A stretch of 64,000 bases of DNA from Paradevosia sp036499825 (GCA_036499825.1 DASYCZ010000041.1:62001-126000); one strand, 5' to 3'; positions 46,079-56,583 are shown, numbered from the stretch's first letter. Made by a program: numbers and translations. Notes: a model not told the origin generated them from the sequence alone.

Positions 46079-47755
46079 CTATTCGGCGCTCGTGGCCGAA
46101 CTGGTCGCCATGCGGCTCGGCAGCAATTCCCCGATCCGTTCGAGCACCGGATAGGCGATGGCAGCCACGATGTGGGAGTTGATGACTTTCATGTCGCGCA
46201 TCAGGTCCAGGTGTAGCGCGCTGGCTTCCGGCGTCGCGCCATTGCTCGCCGCCTTGAGCTGCATGAAGTGTGTCAGCGTGGCTTCTTCCACGGCATTGCG
46301 GAAGGCCAGTTTCTCGTCGGCGAGGCGCCGCGCGATACGCGGGTCCTCGGTCATGAACAGCGATGCGGCGAGCCCGATATTGGTCACCAGCCGGTCCACC
46401 ATGGCGAGCAGGTCGTCCTCGGCTTCGTCGGGGAAGGCGAGGCCGCGATTGACTCGTTTCTGGCAGTGCGGCAGCAGCGTGCGGTCGATGACGTCGCCGG
46501 CCTGCTCCATGTTGGCGCAGAACGTCAGGATCTCGTTGAAGCGCCGGCGATCGGCCTCGCTCAGCGTTTCCGGGTCGAGCCCGATCAGGTAGCTGTGGAT
46601 CGCGGTATCAAGTTCGTCGATGACGTCGTCAAGTCGCCGCGTCGCCAGGATCGTGGTGCGGTTGCCCTTCAGCATCGCGGCGCGGACGCCATAAAGCATG
46701 TCGCGCAACAGGTCGGCCAGCCGCAGGGCTTCGCGCGCGGCGCCGCCCAGCGCCACGATCGGTGTTTCGCGCGCGGCGCGGTCGAGATATTTTGGCGTCG
46801 CCGGATCGGCCGGATCGAGCTTCTTGGGCAGCAGCCTTTCCAGCAGTCGCGCATAAGGCGTCAGTATCGGCAGGAACAGCGCCGCCATCACCAGGTTGAA
46901 GGCCATGTGATAGTTGGTCACCAGGCGGGTCGGGTTGGGGTCGAGCAGCGACAACAGCGTGAGTGACGGCTGGATCAGCACCAGGCCGAGCAGCACGCCG
47001 ACGCCGCGGTTGAGCAGATTGCCGAGCGGCAGGCGGCGAGCTACCGGATTGTCGGCGCCGGCGCCTTCCAGCATCGGATTGATGGCCGTGCCCAGATTGG
47101 CGCCGAGCACGATGGCGAGCGCCGCCGCAGGATCGATGATGCCTTGCCCGGCCACCGACATGGCCAGCACCACCACGGCCACGCTCGAATGCGTCACCCA
47201 GGCTAGCAGCGCGCCGATGACGATATCGACAACGGGCGAGGCCGAGACTTGCGCCAGCCATAGCCGCGCTTCCGGCATCTGCTCCAGCGGCTCGACAAGC
47301 TCCAGCAATTGATGCAGGGCGATCAGCATCAGCCCGAGCCCGATCATGACGCGCCCGAGGTCGTGGACGACAGGCTTGGAAACGCTGCGGAACATGATGA
47401 AGCCGACAAGGATCAACGCCGGCGCAACGAGCCACAAATCGAAGGACAGCACCTGCACGATCAGCGTCGTGCCGATATTGGCGCCCAGCATGATGGCCAG
47501 AGCCGGCACCAGCGCGATCAGCCCCTGCGCGGCGAAACTGGTGGCCATGAGGCCGGTGGCGGTGCTGCTCTGCAGGGCGGCGGTGACGCCGATACCGGCC
47601 AGCAGCGCCTTGAAACGGTTGCTCAGCGTATGGCGCAGCGCCACCCTCAGATTGGCGGCGAAGGCCCGTTGTACGCCGGTCTGCACCATATGGATGCCCC
47701 ACAGGAACAGTGCGACGGTTCCTGCAAATGTGAGTGGCAACAACAAACCGGTCAC
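46079..47755 (-). CDS. Na/Pi cotransporter family protein with PhoU-like tail
   Basis: 558 residues: two inverted-repeat membrane domains with the QSST/SS motifs AALQSSTATGL and VTHSSVAVVVL, and a C-terminal cytoplasmic PhoU-like helical region (about 340-540). Usually imports phosphate with Na+ or regulates it. 227 bases of upstream DNA carry two copies of TTCATATGAA (47886-47895 and 47965-47974). The phosphotransferase remnant follows eight bases after its stop. Confidence 0.9.
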   Translation of the reverse strand: MTGLLLPLTFAGTVALFLWGIHMVQTGVQRAFAANLRVALRHTLSNRFKALLAGIGVTAALQSSTATGLMATSFAAQGLIALVPALAIMLGANIGTTLIVQVLSFDLWLVAPALILVGFIMFRSVSKPVVHDLGRVMIGLGLMLIALHQLLELVEPLEQMPEARLWLAQVSASPVVDIVIGALLAWVTHSSVAVVVLAMSVAGQGIIDPAAALAIVLGANLGTAINPMLEGAGADNPVARRLPLGNLLNRGVGVLLGLVLIQPSLTLLSLLDPNPTRLVTNYHMAFNLVMAALFLPILTPYARLLERLLPKKLDPADPATPKYLDRAARETPIVALGGAAREALRLADLLRDMLYGVRAAMLKGNRTTILATRRLDDVIDELDTAIHSYLIGLDPETLSEADRRRFNEILTFCANMEQAGDVIDRTLLPHCQKRVNRGLAFPDEAEDDLLAMVDRLVTNIGLAASLFMTEDPRIARRLADEKLAFRNAVEEATLTHFMQLKAASNGATPEASALHLDLMRDMKVINSHIVAAIAYPVLERIGELLPSRMATSSATSAE

Positions 47756-47885
47756 CGGGGTCCCTCCGTGGAAACAGCAGACGCTAGTGTATTAAATGGT
47801 CACCGCAGCGCCTTGATCCATGCCGGCAAACCGCATTCGACGTCGCAAACGCTAGCGAAGTGACATTCACATTGCAAACGCCAAT

Positions 47886-47974
47886 TTCATATGAACATTG
47901 CACGGTGCGCCGCGCGTCCATCAGCAGCCACGGAACCATAAGGTTCCCAGCGTTTCCTCACCAATTCATATGAA
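47886..47974. repeat. Paired TTCATATGAA palindromes
   Basis: TTCATATGAA at 47886-47895 and again at 47965-47974, the second extended to ATTCATATGAAT; both preceded by CCAAT. They lie 79 bases apart between the Na/Pi gene start and the end of the IalB gene. Candidate regulator sites. Confidence 0.5.
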
Positions 47975-47982
47975 TGTGGAGG

Positions 47983-48609
47983 TTACTGCGCGAGCGCGCC
48001 GACCCGGTCGAGGGCGGTCGCAAAGCCTTGCAGCGATATCGAGAACGGCTGCTCCGCGCCGCTGTCAGCGACAGTCTTCACCTTGAGCACGCCGCCACCG
48101 CGCAACGCCACGATGGTCGCCGCATCGAAGTTCAGCGCCACCACGCAGCCGGCCCGCAGGCAGGTGCGAAAGCGCAACGGTTGTCCGGCTGGCTTGTCGT
48201 CCACCTGCAGCACCACGCCGGCATCGAGCGACAGCCCGAAGGGCAGCACCAGCGCCCCTGCGACCGTATTGCCGGCCGGCGCGTTCAGCTGGATGGTCAG
48301 CACGCGCTGGCCGTTCTGCCGGGCTTCGGTCAGGGACAGCGCGCAACGCTTACCGGCGCCATCCTGGGCGCAGGCGACCTGCCAGTCGCGATAGGTCTCG
48401 TTCAGGGACGAGGCGCCACCCGGCAAGGTCGAGGCCGGCGGTGTCACCTGGGCCAGCCTGATGGGGGCGGGTGCCGCCGCATCGACGGGCGAGGGCACGG
48501 CCTGACCCGGCAACACGTACAGCGTCAGCCCGGCGACCAGCGCCAAAGCGCTGATGCCGGCGATACGGAAAAGCGGCGACGCCAGTTTCGACTTGAGGTT
48601 CGATCTCAT
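47983..48609 (-). CDS. Invasion-associated locus B (IalB) family protein
   Basis: 208 residues. Membrane anchor or signal near 13-33, then an IalB domain: NETYRDWQVACAQDGAGKRCALSL, NTVAGALVLPFGLSLDAGV, CLRAGCVVALNF and AEQPFSISLQGF. The family is periplasmic or envelope-associated and named for a Bartonella locus; it is widespread in this order. I start it at 48609; a longer in-frame frame to 48687 would overlap the autotransporter end. It follows the autotransporter stop by 10 bases, so the two may be one transcript. Confidence 0.85.
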   Translation of the reverse strand: MRSNLKSKLASPLFRIAGISALALVAGLTLYVLPGQAVPSPVDAAAPAPIRLAQVTPPASTLPGGASSLNETYRDWQVACAQDGAGKRCALSLTEARQNGQRVLTIQLNAPAGNTVAGALVLPFGLSLDAGVVLQVDDKPAGQPLRFRTCLRAGCVVALNFDAATIVALRGGGVLKVKTVADSGAEQPFSISLQGFATALDRVGALAQ

Positions 48610-48619
48610 CACGCTGTCT

Positions 48620-51600
48620 CTAGAACTTGATGGCGAAATTGCCGCGCAGGGTCTGGGCGGTGGTGCCCGAACCGAACTGGCCGTCATAGGACAGGCCGAG
48701 CGTGGTGTTGGCCGTGAGGTTCAGGTCGATACCGGCATCCACCACCACCGAATCCCCCGCGATCGACACGCCGCCGATAGCGAAGGTCGAACCGCCCGCG
48801 AAGGCCATGGCCGAGGCCGGGCTGATATCGCCGAAGGCGTGGCGCCAGCCGATGCTGCCGTTGGCCGTGACATTGGTGCCGTTGTCGAGCACGAAGTTCG
48901 TCGACGCCCTGAGGCCGAGGGTGGTGAAGGTGGTGCCGCTGCTGCCGGCCTGGTCGCTCAGGGCCGCGGCGCCACCCTTTTCGGTGAAGCCGTCGGTCGA
49001 AAGGTTGACGTAAGCCAGGTTGGCGAAGGGTTCGAGCGCGACCGGGCCGGCCTGCAGGTCATAGGCGAGTTCGCCGAACGCCTGTGCCGTGCCGGCGCCG
49101 TGGCTGCCCTGGAGCAGGTCGAAGAAGCCGGCGAAATCGGCCGCCCGGGTCGTCGACAAATCGTGCCACGTATAGGCGAGCCCGGAGCGGAAGGCGACAT
49201 CGCCCCACTGCGTGCCGCCATAGAGCCCGATATCGTAGTCGTTGCTGGTGCCGGAGGATTGGCGGCCATTGCCGACGGTGAAGCTTGAATGGCCGAAGCC
49301 GCCGACGACGCCAACACGCCAGCCATCGGCGAGCAACCCGTCGGCGCCGATCAGCAGGCCTCCCGTATCGTGTTGCAGTGCGGCGGCATTGCCGCCGCCA
49401 TTGATCTGGTTCCACGCCCCATAGGCGCGGCTCCACAGGGCAGGGCCATCGCCGTTATCGATCGGCGTGCGCAGCCGGTCGATGGCGCCCTCGCGCACGA
49501 AGCGGCTGTCGTCGAGCATGCCGCTGCGGATCGAGGCATGCAGTTCGCCCGACAGGTCGTCGAAGGCCGCCAGTGCCTGGGTGCTGGTGGCGAGGTTGCC
49601 CACCGCGACGGGCAGGGCGCCGCTGAAGGGCAGGCTATCAAGGCCGGTGCCGGTGGCGATCTGGTTGGGCGTCTTGCCGATGGAGGCGAAGCTGTGCTTC
49701 TGGATGACATCGAGATAGACGTCGTTGGCGTCGTAATTGGCCTCGAGGCTGTAGAAGGCGCTGAGATCGCCCGTGAGGTCGTAGGTACCATCGACCCCGC
49801 CCGTCGCGGTCAGCACCGTATAGTGCGTGCCGAGGACGTAGGGGCCGGCGTCGGTCTTGACGACGTTGAGGATGGCGCCGCTGCCGATGGTCGCCGTGCC
49901 CGAGACATTGATGCGGTCGTTCTGGCCGGTCGTTGTCAGTTCCACCTGGTAGGTCGAGCCATCCGCCTGCGCATAGTCGCCATTGACGGTGAGCGTGCCG
50001 ATGGAATTGCCGGGGCCGACAGTGGCGCCGCTCTGCGCCGTGACGCCGCCTACGGTGCCGTTGCCGCCGAGCGTTGCGCCATCGAGGATGGTGACGATGG
50101 AATCGGCGAGCGCACCGTTCACCGCCAGCCGTCCGTCCGCGACGGTGGTCGCACCGGTGAACGTGCTGGTGCCCGTGAGATTGAGCGACCCTGCGCCGCG
50201 CTTTTCGAACGCACCCGTGCCGGAGATGGCGTTGGCGAAATCGGCGCCGGTCGCCTGGTCGATGATCAGCGCCCCATTGTCGAGGATAGCGCCGGAACCG
50301 AAGCCGGTGGCCGAGCCGATCATGGTGCCGCCCACAATGGTGGTGCCGCCCGCATAGGTGTTGATGCCGCTCAGCGTGATCGTGCCGGGCGCCAGCAGCG
50401 CGACTTGTCCGGCGCCCGAGATATCGCCGGCGAACGTATAGGCGTCGGTGCGACCGAAGCCGAGAATCCCGTCGTCGACGACATCGCCCACAATGGATCC
50501 GCTCGTGCCGGTATTGCCCAGGACCAGCCCTGCCAGCGCTCCGATATGGGTGCCGCCCGTATAGGTGTTGGCGCCGCTGAACCCGGCGATGCCACCGACG
50601 ATGTCGAGGCCGCCGCTGCCGTCGATGACGCCGCTGAAGGGGCCAGTCCCGGCCGCGGTGAGCGTCAGGACGTTGGCGCCCAGATGCACCAGTCCGGTGC
50701 CCGAGACGCTCTTTATCGACACGCCCGCGCCGGCGCCCGAAATATCGAACACGCCATTGTCGGCGACGCCGCTGGAGTCGGCGATGCTGCCGCCGCCGGT
50801 GAGCCCCAGGGTGGCGCCGCTGGCGACGTTGGTGGCGCCCGTATAGGTGTTGATACCGCTCAGGGCCTCGCTGCCGCCGGTCAGCGCCAGGCCGCCGGCG
50901 CCGCCGACAACGCCCGCGAAGGTGTCGTTCGCCTGGGTCAGGGTGAGCGTTCTGGTGCCCAGTTGCACCGTTCCGGCGCCGGACAGCGTCTTGATCTGCG
51001 CGCCGCTGGTGGTGGCGGCGATATTGAAGGCGCCGTCGTCGACAAGGCCGCTGGAGGCGGCAATGCTGTCCGCATTGGCTAGTGCCAGCAAGCCATCGGA
51101 GATGGTCGTCAGACCCGTATAGCTGTTGACGCCGGTCAGCAGCAACTCGCCCAGATCGGTCTTGTTGATGCCGGCCGCGCCGGTGAGGTTGGCGTCGATG
51201 CGGGCGACATAGGCGGCGCCCGCCGCGGTGCCGTCGCCGACGCGCAGGATGTCGGTGCCGCCGCTCAGCGCGATGGGGTTGCCGCCGATGACATATCCGT
51301 CGCTGGCGAACTGCATGCCGGTGACGGTAACGGGCCCGGCGTTGTCATTGACCGTAACGACGCCGCCGGTGCCTTCGAACACGGCGAAGCCCGGCTGCGG
51401 CGCTTGCGGGCCGTTGCTGACGCCGTCGCCATCGGTGAAATTGTTCGCGGTCGCCGACCACGTGCCGCCGCCGCCATCGACGGCGTTGTTGTTGGCATTG
51501 CCCGCCGCGTCGCCATCCCAGAAGCGCAGTTGCGCGGCCGCCGTGTCGAGCAGGTTGACCTGGCCCGCCACGGCGGTCTGGATGCTGAAATCGGCCGCTG

Positions 51601-54600
51601 TGGTGCCATCGGGCGTCGCGTCGATATTGAGGCCGTTGTCGGTCAGCGTGCCGCCATAGTCGAACAGCCGATAAACACCGGGGCCGAAAGTCCCGGCGCT
51701 CTCGATGTTCAGGTCGCCGTCCAGCGTCAGGTCGTGGGCGACATCGAACAGCGCCGCACCGCCCGGATCGCTCAGCGTCACGTCGACGGAGGCTACGCCC
51801 AGCGTCAGCGAGTCCATCGCCAGCGTCTGTCCTTGCACGCCGACGAGGCTGCCGCCATTGTCGACGGTCACGTCGCCGCCGATAACGCCTTTGCCGCCGA
51901 GCCTGCCGGTGCCGGTCACCGAGACGGTGCCGCCGAGCTTGCCATCGACCAGCAATGTGCCGCCGGTGACGTCGGTTGGCCCGCTATAGCCGCTGCTATC
52001 GGCCGTCAGGTGCGTGACGCCGGAAAACTGGTAGATCGTGCCGTTGCCGCTGATCGCGGCGTCGAAATTGTAGTTCGTGCCGGTGTGATGGAACGCCAGC
52101 AGGCCGCCGCCGGCCCCGAAGGTCACGGTCGGCGTATTCAGGATACCGGCCGCCGTCGCGGCGGCGTTGGTGTCGCCACCGATCACCAGCTTGCCGGTCG
52201 AGCCCGCATCGAGGCCGATGACGACGCCGCCGGCGGCCGAAACGGTACCGCCTTCCGCCACGAGCAGCGACCCAGTGCCGCCGCGGCCAATTTCGAGTTT
52301 GCCCCCAATGTTCCAGGCCGAGCCGGAGTCCGTCACGGCAGCGCTGCCGTTGGAACCGGTGAAGTAACCGAGCTCGCCGAAGGCATCTGTCGTGACCTCG
52401 CCCCCCGCCGCAACGGTGAGGGTGCCCGCGTTGACGGAACCGACGATGAAATCGCTATGATCCGTCACGGTCGAGCCGACACCGGTTACGGTGATGTCGC
52501 CGCGCGAGCCCATGAAGCGTCCGAGCGCTACCGACCCGGCCGTGACGTCGGCGCCATCCTTGATCAGTGCCGAGCCGCTTCCGTTTTCGCCGATGTAGAA
52601 GCCAACATCTGTAACGAGCTTCGAACCGGCGCCATCGACCGTCATGGTGCCGCTCGATCCGGCAAGCATCCCGACCAAGCTGGTCGACATCGTCAGCACG
52701 CCGCCGTTCCGCACCGTGACGTCACCCGTACCGGCTTCGCCAATCTCCAGGTTGCCGGTGAGATTTAACTGGGAGCCCAGCCCATCGACGGTGATGGTAC
52801 CCGTCGCGTCGGCGGTGTTACCGAGTACGCTCGATTGTGCTGCGACCGCGCCCTTGCTGTCGATCAGCAGGGTGCCGAAGCCGTTGTCGCCAAGCGTCAA
52901 GCTACCGTCGATGGTCCACAGCGAGCCCGTGCCCGTCACGTTGACAGTGCCTTGCCCGCTCGCATCGCGGCCGACATCGACATTGGCGCGGCTTTGAGCT
53001 GGGCCGGCATTGGAGAGCGTCAGCGTGGCCGTACCCGCACCGCCGACGGTCAAATCGGCCTGATTGTCCCACTGGGCCTGGTTTTTGATCACCACATCGC
53101 CCGTGGCACCGGCCGCATTGGCGAGGATAGTCGCGTTATGCGCGGTGACACCAGAACTGACGTCGGAGGCCGTGACGCTGCCGGAGCCGGCATCGCCCAC
53201 GACCAGGGTCCCCGCCGACGTCCACACCGAGCCCCCCGACAGGGAAACGCTGCCGCTGGAGCCATTTTGGGCGCCGAGTACGGCGTCGAGATTCTGGGCT
53301 TGCGCGCCGTTCGAAACCGTCATGGTTCCGGCGCCGCCATCGCCCAGGATCAATTTATGCTCGATGCGCAGGAATGAGCCGGTGCCGCTCGTCGTGATCG
53401 CGCCGGTGCTGCCTGCATTGTGGGCCACCGTGGCGCTGTCGGCGAGAGCGGTGGCGGCGTTGAAAATGGACAGCGCGCCCTTGCCCGAAACACCGACCGT
53501 GAGGGCTTGCGAGTCCAGATCCCATGTCGATCCGTGATCGCTGAGCGTCACTGTTCCCTGACCGGTCGAGGTGTCGCCAAGCAGGGCTTCCTGCGTCCCG
53601 GTCAAAACGCCGCCATCAGTGATCGACAAAGTGCCGACGGCATCCAAACCCAGTTCCAGGAGGCCGGTGGTGAGTTGCGATCCGGCATTCATCACCTTGA
53701 TAGCGCCGCTGGAGCCGGCATTTTGGGCCACTGTCGTCAGCCCGGTGCTGCCCACGCCTCCCTGTTGGACGATCAGCGAACCATCGCCGTCAACGCCAAT
53801 GCGTGTCTGGCCGCTATCGGTCCAGAGCGCGTTCGTGCCCAGGACGTTGAGCTTGCCGGAGGCGCCGGCAACCACGCCCAGGTCCACATCGGTGGTCAGC
53901 AGCGTGCCATGGTCCTGCACCTGAACTTCGCCGTTGCCGATATTGGCGATGGTCAGAAGGCTGGCACCCATGTCCCATTTGCCGCCGCCCTGAACGGTCA
54001 CATCGCCTTGCCCAGTGGCCAGATCGCCGACAAATACCGGCCCGCTGGTCAGAACCGAACCGCTGCCCACGCCCAGATGACCCGTGCCGGAGCTGCCCAC
54101 ATAGATCACGCCGGCCGTCATAGGTCCGCCGCCACCAATGAAGAGTGATCCGTCGCCGGTCGAATTCTCTCCCAGTACCATCATGCCCGTACTGGCGGTG
54201 CCGTTGAACTGAATGCTCACCGAGCCGGTGCCCGACGCTCCAATGATCAACTGGTTGGCGTTGGTGAACGTCGAGTCCGAGCCGATGGACAGCAAGCCAT
54301 CGGAGCCCGCCGCCGCGCCCACCGTCACATTTTGCGTCAGGAGCGTGGCGGAGGTGAGGAGGTCTACCTCACCGGACCCGGCTGCGGCGATGGTCAGGTC
54401 ATGGCCGGTCATGTCCCATTTGGAGCCGGCGTCCTGGATGAAAACTTCGCTGTGACTTCCAGCTGCTGCCGCGAGGACACTGTCCTGCGACTCCATCAGC
54501 GCGCCGTTCCTGACCGACACGCTGCTGTTGCCCATATTTCCCAGCACCAGTGTCGTCGCCGTGAATCGCGAACCGGCATTGGTGATCAGGGCCGAGCCCA

Positions 54601-55267
54601 TGCTGCCGGCGTTGACACCGAAACTGGCAGAGTCCGTGGTGAGCGCGCTGCCGCTGGCGACATTGAGTTGACCATTGCCCCCCTTGCCGAAAACGAGCGA
54701 CGTGGCGGTCATCGTGGTGCCTGCATCGACCATGGTGATAAAACCGCTGGAGCCGGTCTTGTCGGCCACTACGGTATCGCCCACTGTCGCAAGGCTCCCG
54801 CCGGTGATGCTCAAGACGCTCGCGCCGCTGTCGCCGATGGTGACGGCACCGGTATTGTTCCACCATGCGCCGGTATAGATGTTCAGCCGGCCGCCGCTCG
54901 ATGCGTCACGGCCCAGCACCGTGGTCGTGGTGGTCAGCAGGGCGCCGTTCTCGAGCGCAAGTTCGCCGAAGCTATTGGCGCCACCGACGGTCATCATGCC
55001 GACCGCTGCCGTGGTGTTGTTGACCTCAAGTAAATCGGAGGTCGCCGGGTCGATGACGACATCGTCGCCGGTGCCGGGAATGCCGCCGAGCCAGTTGCCG
55101 GCCGTGAACCAGTCGTTCGATATCGCCCCCGTCCATGTCTTGGTGGCCGCGCTTGCCGGCATCACCAGCGCCACCGCCACCAGCGCCGTCGAGCCCATCA
55201 GGGTGGCGATATGGCGCCAGGTACGGGGAGCCTGGTGCGAACGGACAGGGCAGGACACGATGGACAT
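48620..55267 (-). CDS. Giant autotransporter 2 (type V secretion)
   Basis: 2215 residues. Signal to residue 40 (ALVMPASA), then ATKTWTGAISNDWFTAGNWL, a typical passenger start. About 60-1080 is a long array of T5SS/PEP-CTERM-associated repeats (GSLATVGDTVVADKTGSSG style), then autotransporter-associated beta-strand repeats (about 1350-1800; INKTDLGELLLTGVNSYTGL) and a barrel from about 1930 (WSRAYGAWNQINGGGN) ending LRGNFAIKF. It should expose a long beta-helix at the cell surface. The barrel resembles autotransporter 1 closely. The 290-base region upstream shows no gene. Confidence 0.9.
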   Translation of the reverse strand: MSIVSCPVRSHQAPRTWRHIATLMGSTALVAVALVMPASAATKTWTGAISNDWFTAGNWLGGIPGTGDDVVIDPATSDLLEVNNTTAAVGMMTVGGANSFGELALENGALLTTTTTVLGRDASSGGRLNIYTGAWWNNTGAVTIGDSGASVLSITGGSLATVGDTVVADKTGSSGFITMVDAGTTMTATSLVFGKGGNGQLNVASGSALTTDSASFGVNAGSMGSALITNAGSRFTATTLVLGNMGNSSVSVRNGALMESQDSVLAAAAGSHSEVFIQDAGSKWDMTGHDLTIAAAGSGEVDLLTSATLLTQNVTVGAAAGSDGLLSIGSDSTFTNANQLIIGASGTGSVSIQFNGTASTGMMVLGENSTGDGSLFIGGGGPMTAGVIYVGSSGTGHLGVGSGSVLTSGPVFVGDLATGQGDVTVQGGGKWDMGASLLTIANIGNGEVQVQDHGTLLTTDVDLGVVAGASGKLNVLGTNALWTDSGQTRIGVDGDGSLIVQQGGVGSTGLTTVAQNAGSSGAIKVMNAGSQLTTGLLELGLDAVGTLSITDGGVLTGTQEALLGDTSTGQGTVTLSDHGSTWDLDSQALTVGVSGKGALSIFNAATALADSATVAHNAGSTGAITTSGTGSFLRIEHKLILGDGGAGTMTVSNGAQAQNLDAVLGAQNGSSGSVSLSGGSVWTSAGTLVVGDAGSGSVTASDVSSGVTAHNATILANAAGATGDVVIKNQAQWDNQADLTVGGAGTATLTLSNAGPAQSRANVDVGRDASGQGTVNVTGTGSLWTIDGSLTLGDNGFGTLLIDSKGAVAAQSSVLGNTADATGTITVDGLGSQLNLTGNLEIGEAGTGDVTVRNGGVLTMSTSLVGMLAGSSGTMTVDGAGSKLVTDVGFYIGENGSGSALIKDGADVTAGSVALGRFMGSRGDITVTGVGSTVTDHSDFIVGSVNAGTLTVAAGGEVTTDAFGELGYFTGSNGSAAVTDSGSAWNIGGKLEIGRGGTGSLLVAEGGTVSAAGGVVIGLDAGSTGKLVIGGDTNAAATAAGILNTPTVTFGAGGGLLAFHHTGTNYNFDAAISGNGTIYQFSGVTHLTADSSGYSGPTDVTGGTLLVDGKLGGTVSVTGTGRLGGKGVIGGDVTVDNGGSLVGVQGQTLAMDSLTLGVASVDVTLSDPGGAALFDVAHDLTLDGDLNIESAGTFGPGVYRLFDYGGTLTDNGLNIDATPDGTTAADFSIQTAVAGQVNLLDTAAAQLRFWDGDAAGNANNNAVDGGGGTWSATANNFTDGDGVSNGPQAPQPGFAVFEGTGGVVTVNDNAGPVTVTGMQFASDGYVIGGNPIALSGGTDILRVGDGTAAGAAYVARIDANLTGAAGINKTDLGELLLTGVNSYTGLTTISDGLLALANADSIAASSGLVDDGAFNIAATTSGAQIKTLSGAGTVQLGTRTLTLTQANDTFAGVVGGAGGLALTGGSEALSGINTYTGATNVASGATLGLTGGGSIADSSGVADNGVFDISGAGAGVSIKSVSGTGLVHLGANVLTLTAAGTGPFSGVIDGSGGLDIVGGIAGFSGANTYTGGTHIGALAGLVLGNTGTSGSIVGDVVDDGILGFGRTDAYTFAGDISGAGQVALLAPGTITLSGINTYAGGTTIVGGTMIGSATGFGSGAILDNGALIIDQATGADFANAISGTGAFEKRGAGSLNLTGTSTFTGATTVADGRLAVNGALADSIVTILDGATLGGNGTVGGVTAQSGATVGPGNSIGTLTVNGDYAQADGSTYQVELTTTGQNDRINVSGTATIGSGAILNVVKTDAGPYVLGTHYTVLTATGGVDGTYDLTGDLSAFYSLEANYDANDVYLDVIQKHSFASIGKTPNQIATGTGLDSLPFSGALPVAVGNLATSTQALAAFDDLSGELHASIRSGMLDDSRFVREGAIDRLRTPIDNGDGPALWSRAYGAWNQINGGGNAAALQHDTGGLLIGADGLLADGWRVGVVGGFGHSSFTVGNGRQSSGTSNDYDIGLYGGTQWGDVAFRSGLAYTWHDLSTTRAADFAGFFDLLQGSHGAGTAQAFGELAYDLQAGPVALEPFANLAYVNLSTDGFTEKGGAAALSDQAGSSGTTFTTLGLRASTNFVLDNGTNVTANGSIGWRHAFGDISPASAMAFAGGSTFAIGGVSIAGDSVVVDAGIDLNLTANTTLGLSYDGQFGSGTTAQTLRGNFAIKF

Positions 55268-55557
55268 GGGAATACTCTCGGCAGTGCAGTTGCAGGGCGA
55301 TGCGGGGGGAATTCGCTATTCAGCGAGGGGGACGAGCGGCGCGGATCGGTCCGGTATCGCGGGGCGCGGCGGCGCCCGGTGCAGATGCATTGTCATTGAA
55401 CTTGCCCCATTGGCGGCCGCGAAATGCGGCACGGAATCAACGATAGCGAATGGGGATTGGGGAGACTTGGGCGCGGCGGACAGCCGCTTGGCTCAGGCGG
55501 AACAGCTGGCGCTTTTAGGTGCGAAGCAGCGCGAACGTGGCAGGAAAGTCACTGCCG
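55268..55557. other. Autotransporter 2 upstream region
   Basis: 290 bases between the autotransporter start and the stop of the first AraC gene, both on the minus strand. It holds no supported gene and must contain any separate promoter and regulator sites for the autotransporter. I see no clear operator or promoter elements here. Confidence 0.3.
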
Positions 55558-56562
55558 TCAGCGCCGCCGTGCCCCAGTCCTGACGTCCGTCGGCGTCACG
55601 CCGAAATGGCGGCGGAAGCTGTGGTTGAAATGCGAGATGTCGGTGAATCCCGAGGCCAGCGCGATGGCGCCGATGGTCAAGGTGTCGAATCGGCCCGACC
55701 GCAGCAGGCGCCGGGCATGGATCAGGCGTTCCCGCAGCAGATAGTCGGTGAACGTCGTTTCCTCGCCCTCGAACAGGCTGCGGATATAGCGCGGCGAGAT
55801 GCCCTGCCGCTTCGCCACCTCGCCCGCGCCAAGCGTCCGGTCGGCAAGATTGCGGGCGATGTCATCCTTGATGGCGCGGAGCCGGGCGGCGCGCAGGCCG
55901 CGATGCCGCGCAATTTCCTGCGCATCGCGGGTGGCGCCCAGTACGGTGGCGGCGAGATCGTAGAGATGCGCTGAAGCCAGCCGCTGGCTCTGCGGCGACA
56001 GCGCGCCGCCGGTCTGCTGCAGCGTCCGCGCATAGCCGGTCAACAGTTGCAGCGCCTCGGTATCCGACGGAATGGCGCGCGCCAGCAGGGGCTCGAGATC
56101 GGCGAGCATCGGCGTCAGCACTTTGTGCGACAGCGCAATCGAAAAGAACTTGCCACCGCTGGGGTGCACGGTTTCGCCGACATCGGCGCCCCACAACAGC
56201 GTCGCCTCGCCGGCAGCGATGAGGGTCTGCCGCCGGTTCTGCGCGGCGACGGCGGAGCCATTCAGCAGCACGATCAGCAGCAGTTCGTCGTCCTGGGTGA
56301 GATCGCTTGTCCGCCGGTAGGTCATGGCGCTGGTCTCGCCCAGGCCCAGGCCGATATCGGGCAGGGTGCTCAATTCCAGGCTGGAGTGGAAGTCTTCGCC
56401 GCGCTTGGGGTGCACTTCGACATTGAGGATCGTGCGGCCATAGATTTCGCGAAACGCCTCGATGCGGTCGCGCCGCGGCAGATCGTCGGTCGAAAAGCGA
56501 ACAAGAGAGCCCGGTTGTGGTTCCACGACACGACGTCCCGCTGGCGATGGCGGGCGCAGCAT
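55558..56562 (-). CDS. AraC-family regulator, tandem copy 1
   Basis: 334 residues; N-terminal AraC-binding-like domain (LVRFSTDDLPRRDRIEAFREIY) and a C-terminal AraC helix-turn-helix (ASGFTDISHFNHSFRRHFG, TPTDVR). Closest to autotransporter 2 in the array. I prefer the ATG at 56562; a TTG at 56577 is an alternative. Shares domain order with its neighbours and with the regulator at 31.1-32.1 kb. Confidence 0.88.
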   Translation of the reverse strand: MLRPPSPAGRRVVEPQPGSLVRFSTDDLPRRDRIEAFREIYGRTILNVEVHPKRGEDFHSSLELSTLPDIGLGLGETSAMTYRRTSDLTQDDELLLIVLLNGSAVAAQNRRQTLIAAGEATLLWGADVGETVHPSGGKFFSIALSHKVLTPMLADLEPLLARAIPSDTEALQLLTGYARTLQQTGGALSPQSQRLASAHLYDLAATVLGATRDAQEIARHRGLRAARLRAIKDDIARNLADRTLGAGEVAKRQGISPRYIRSLFEGEETTFTDYLLRERLIHARRLLRSGRFDTLTIGAIALASGFTDISHFNHSFRRHFGVTPTDVRTGARRR

Positions 56563-56583
56563 ATGAGCTGGCGGCAACCGGGT

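Noticed and set aside
49289..51082. 597-residue plus-strand frame inside autotransporter 2
   Set aside because: Shadow of repeat-rich coding sequence.
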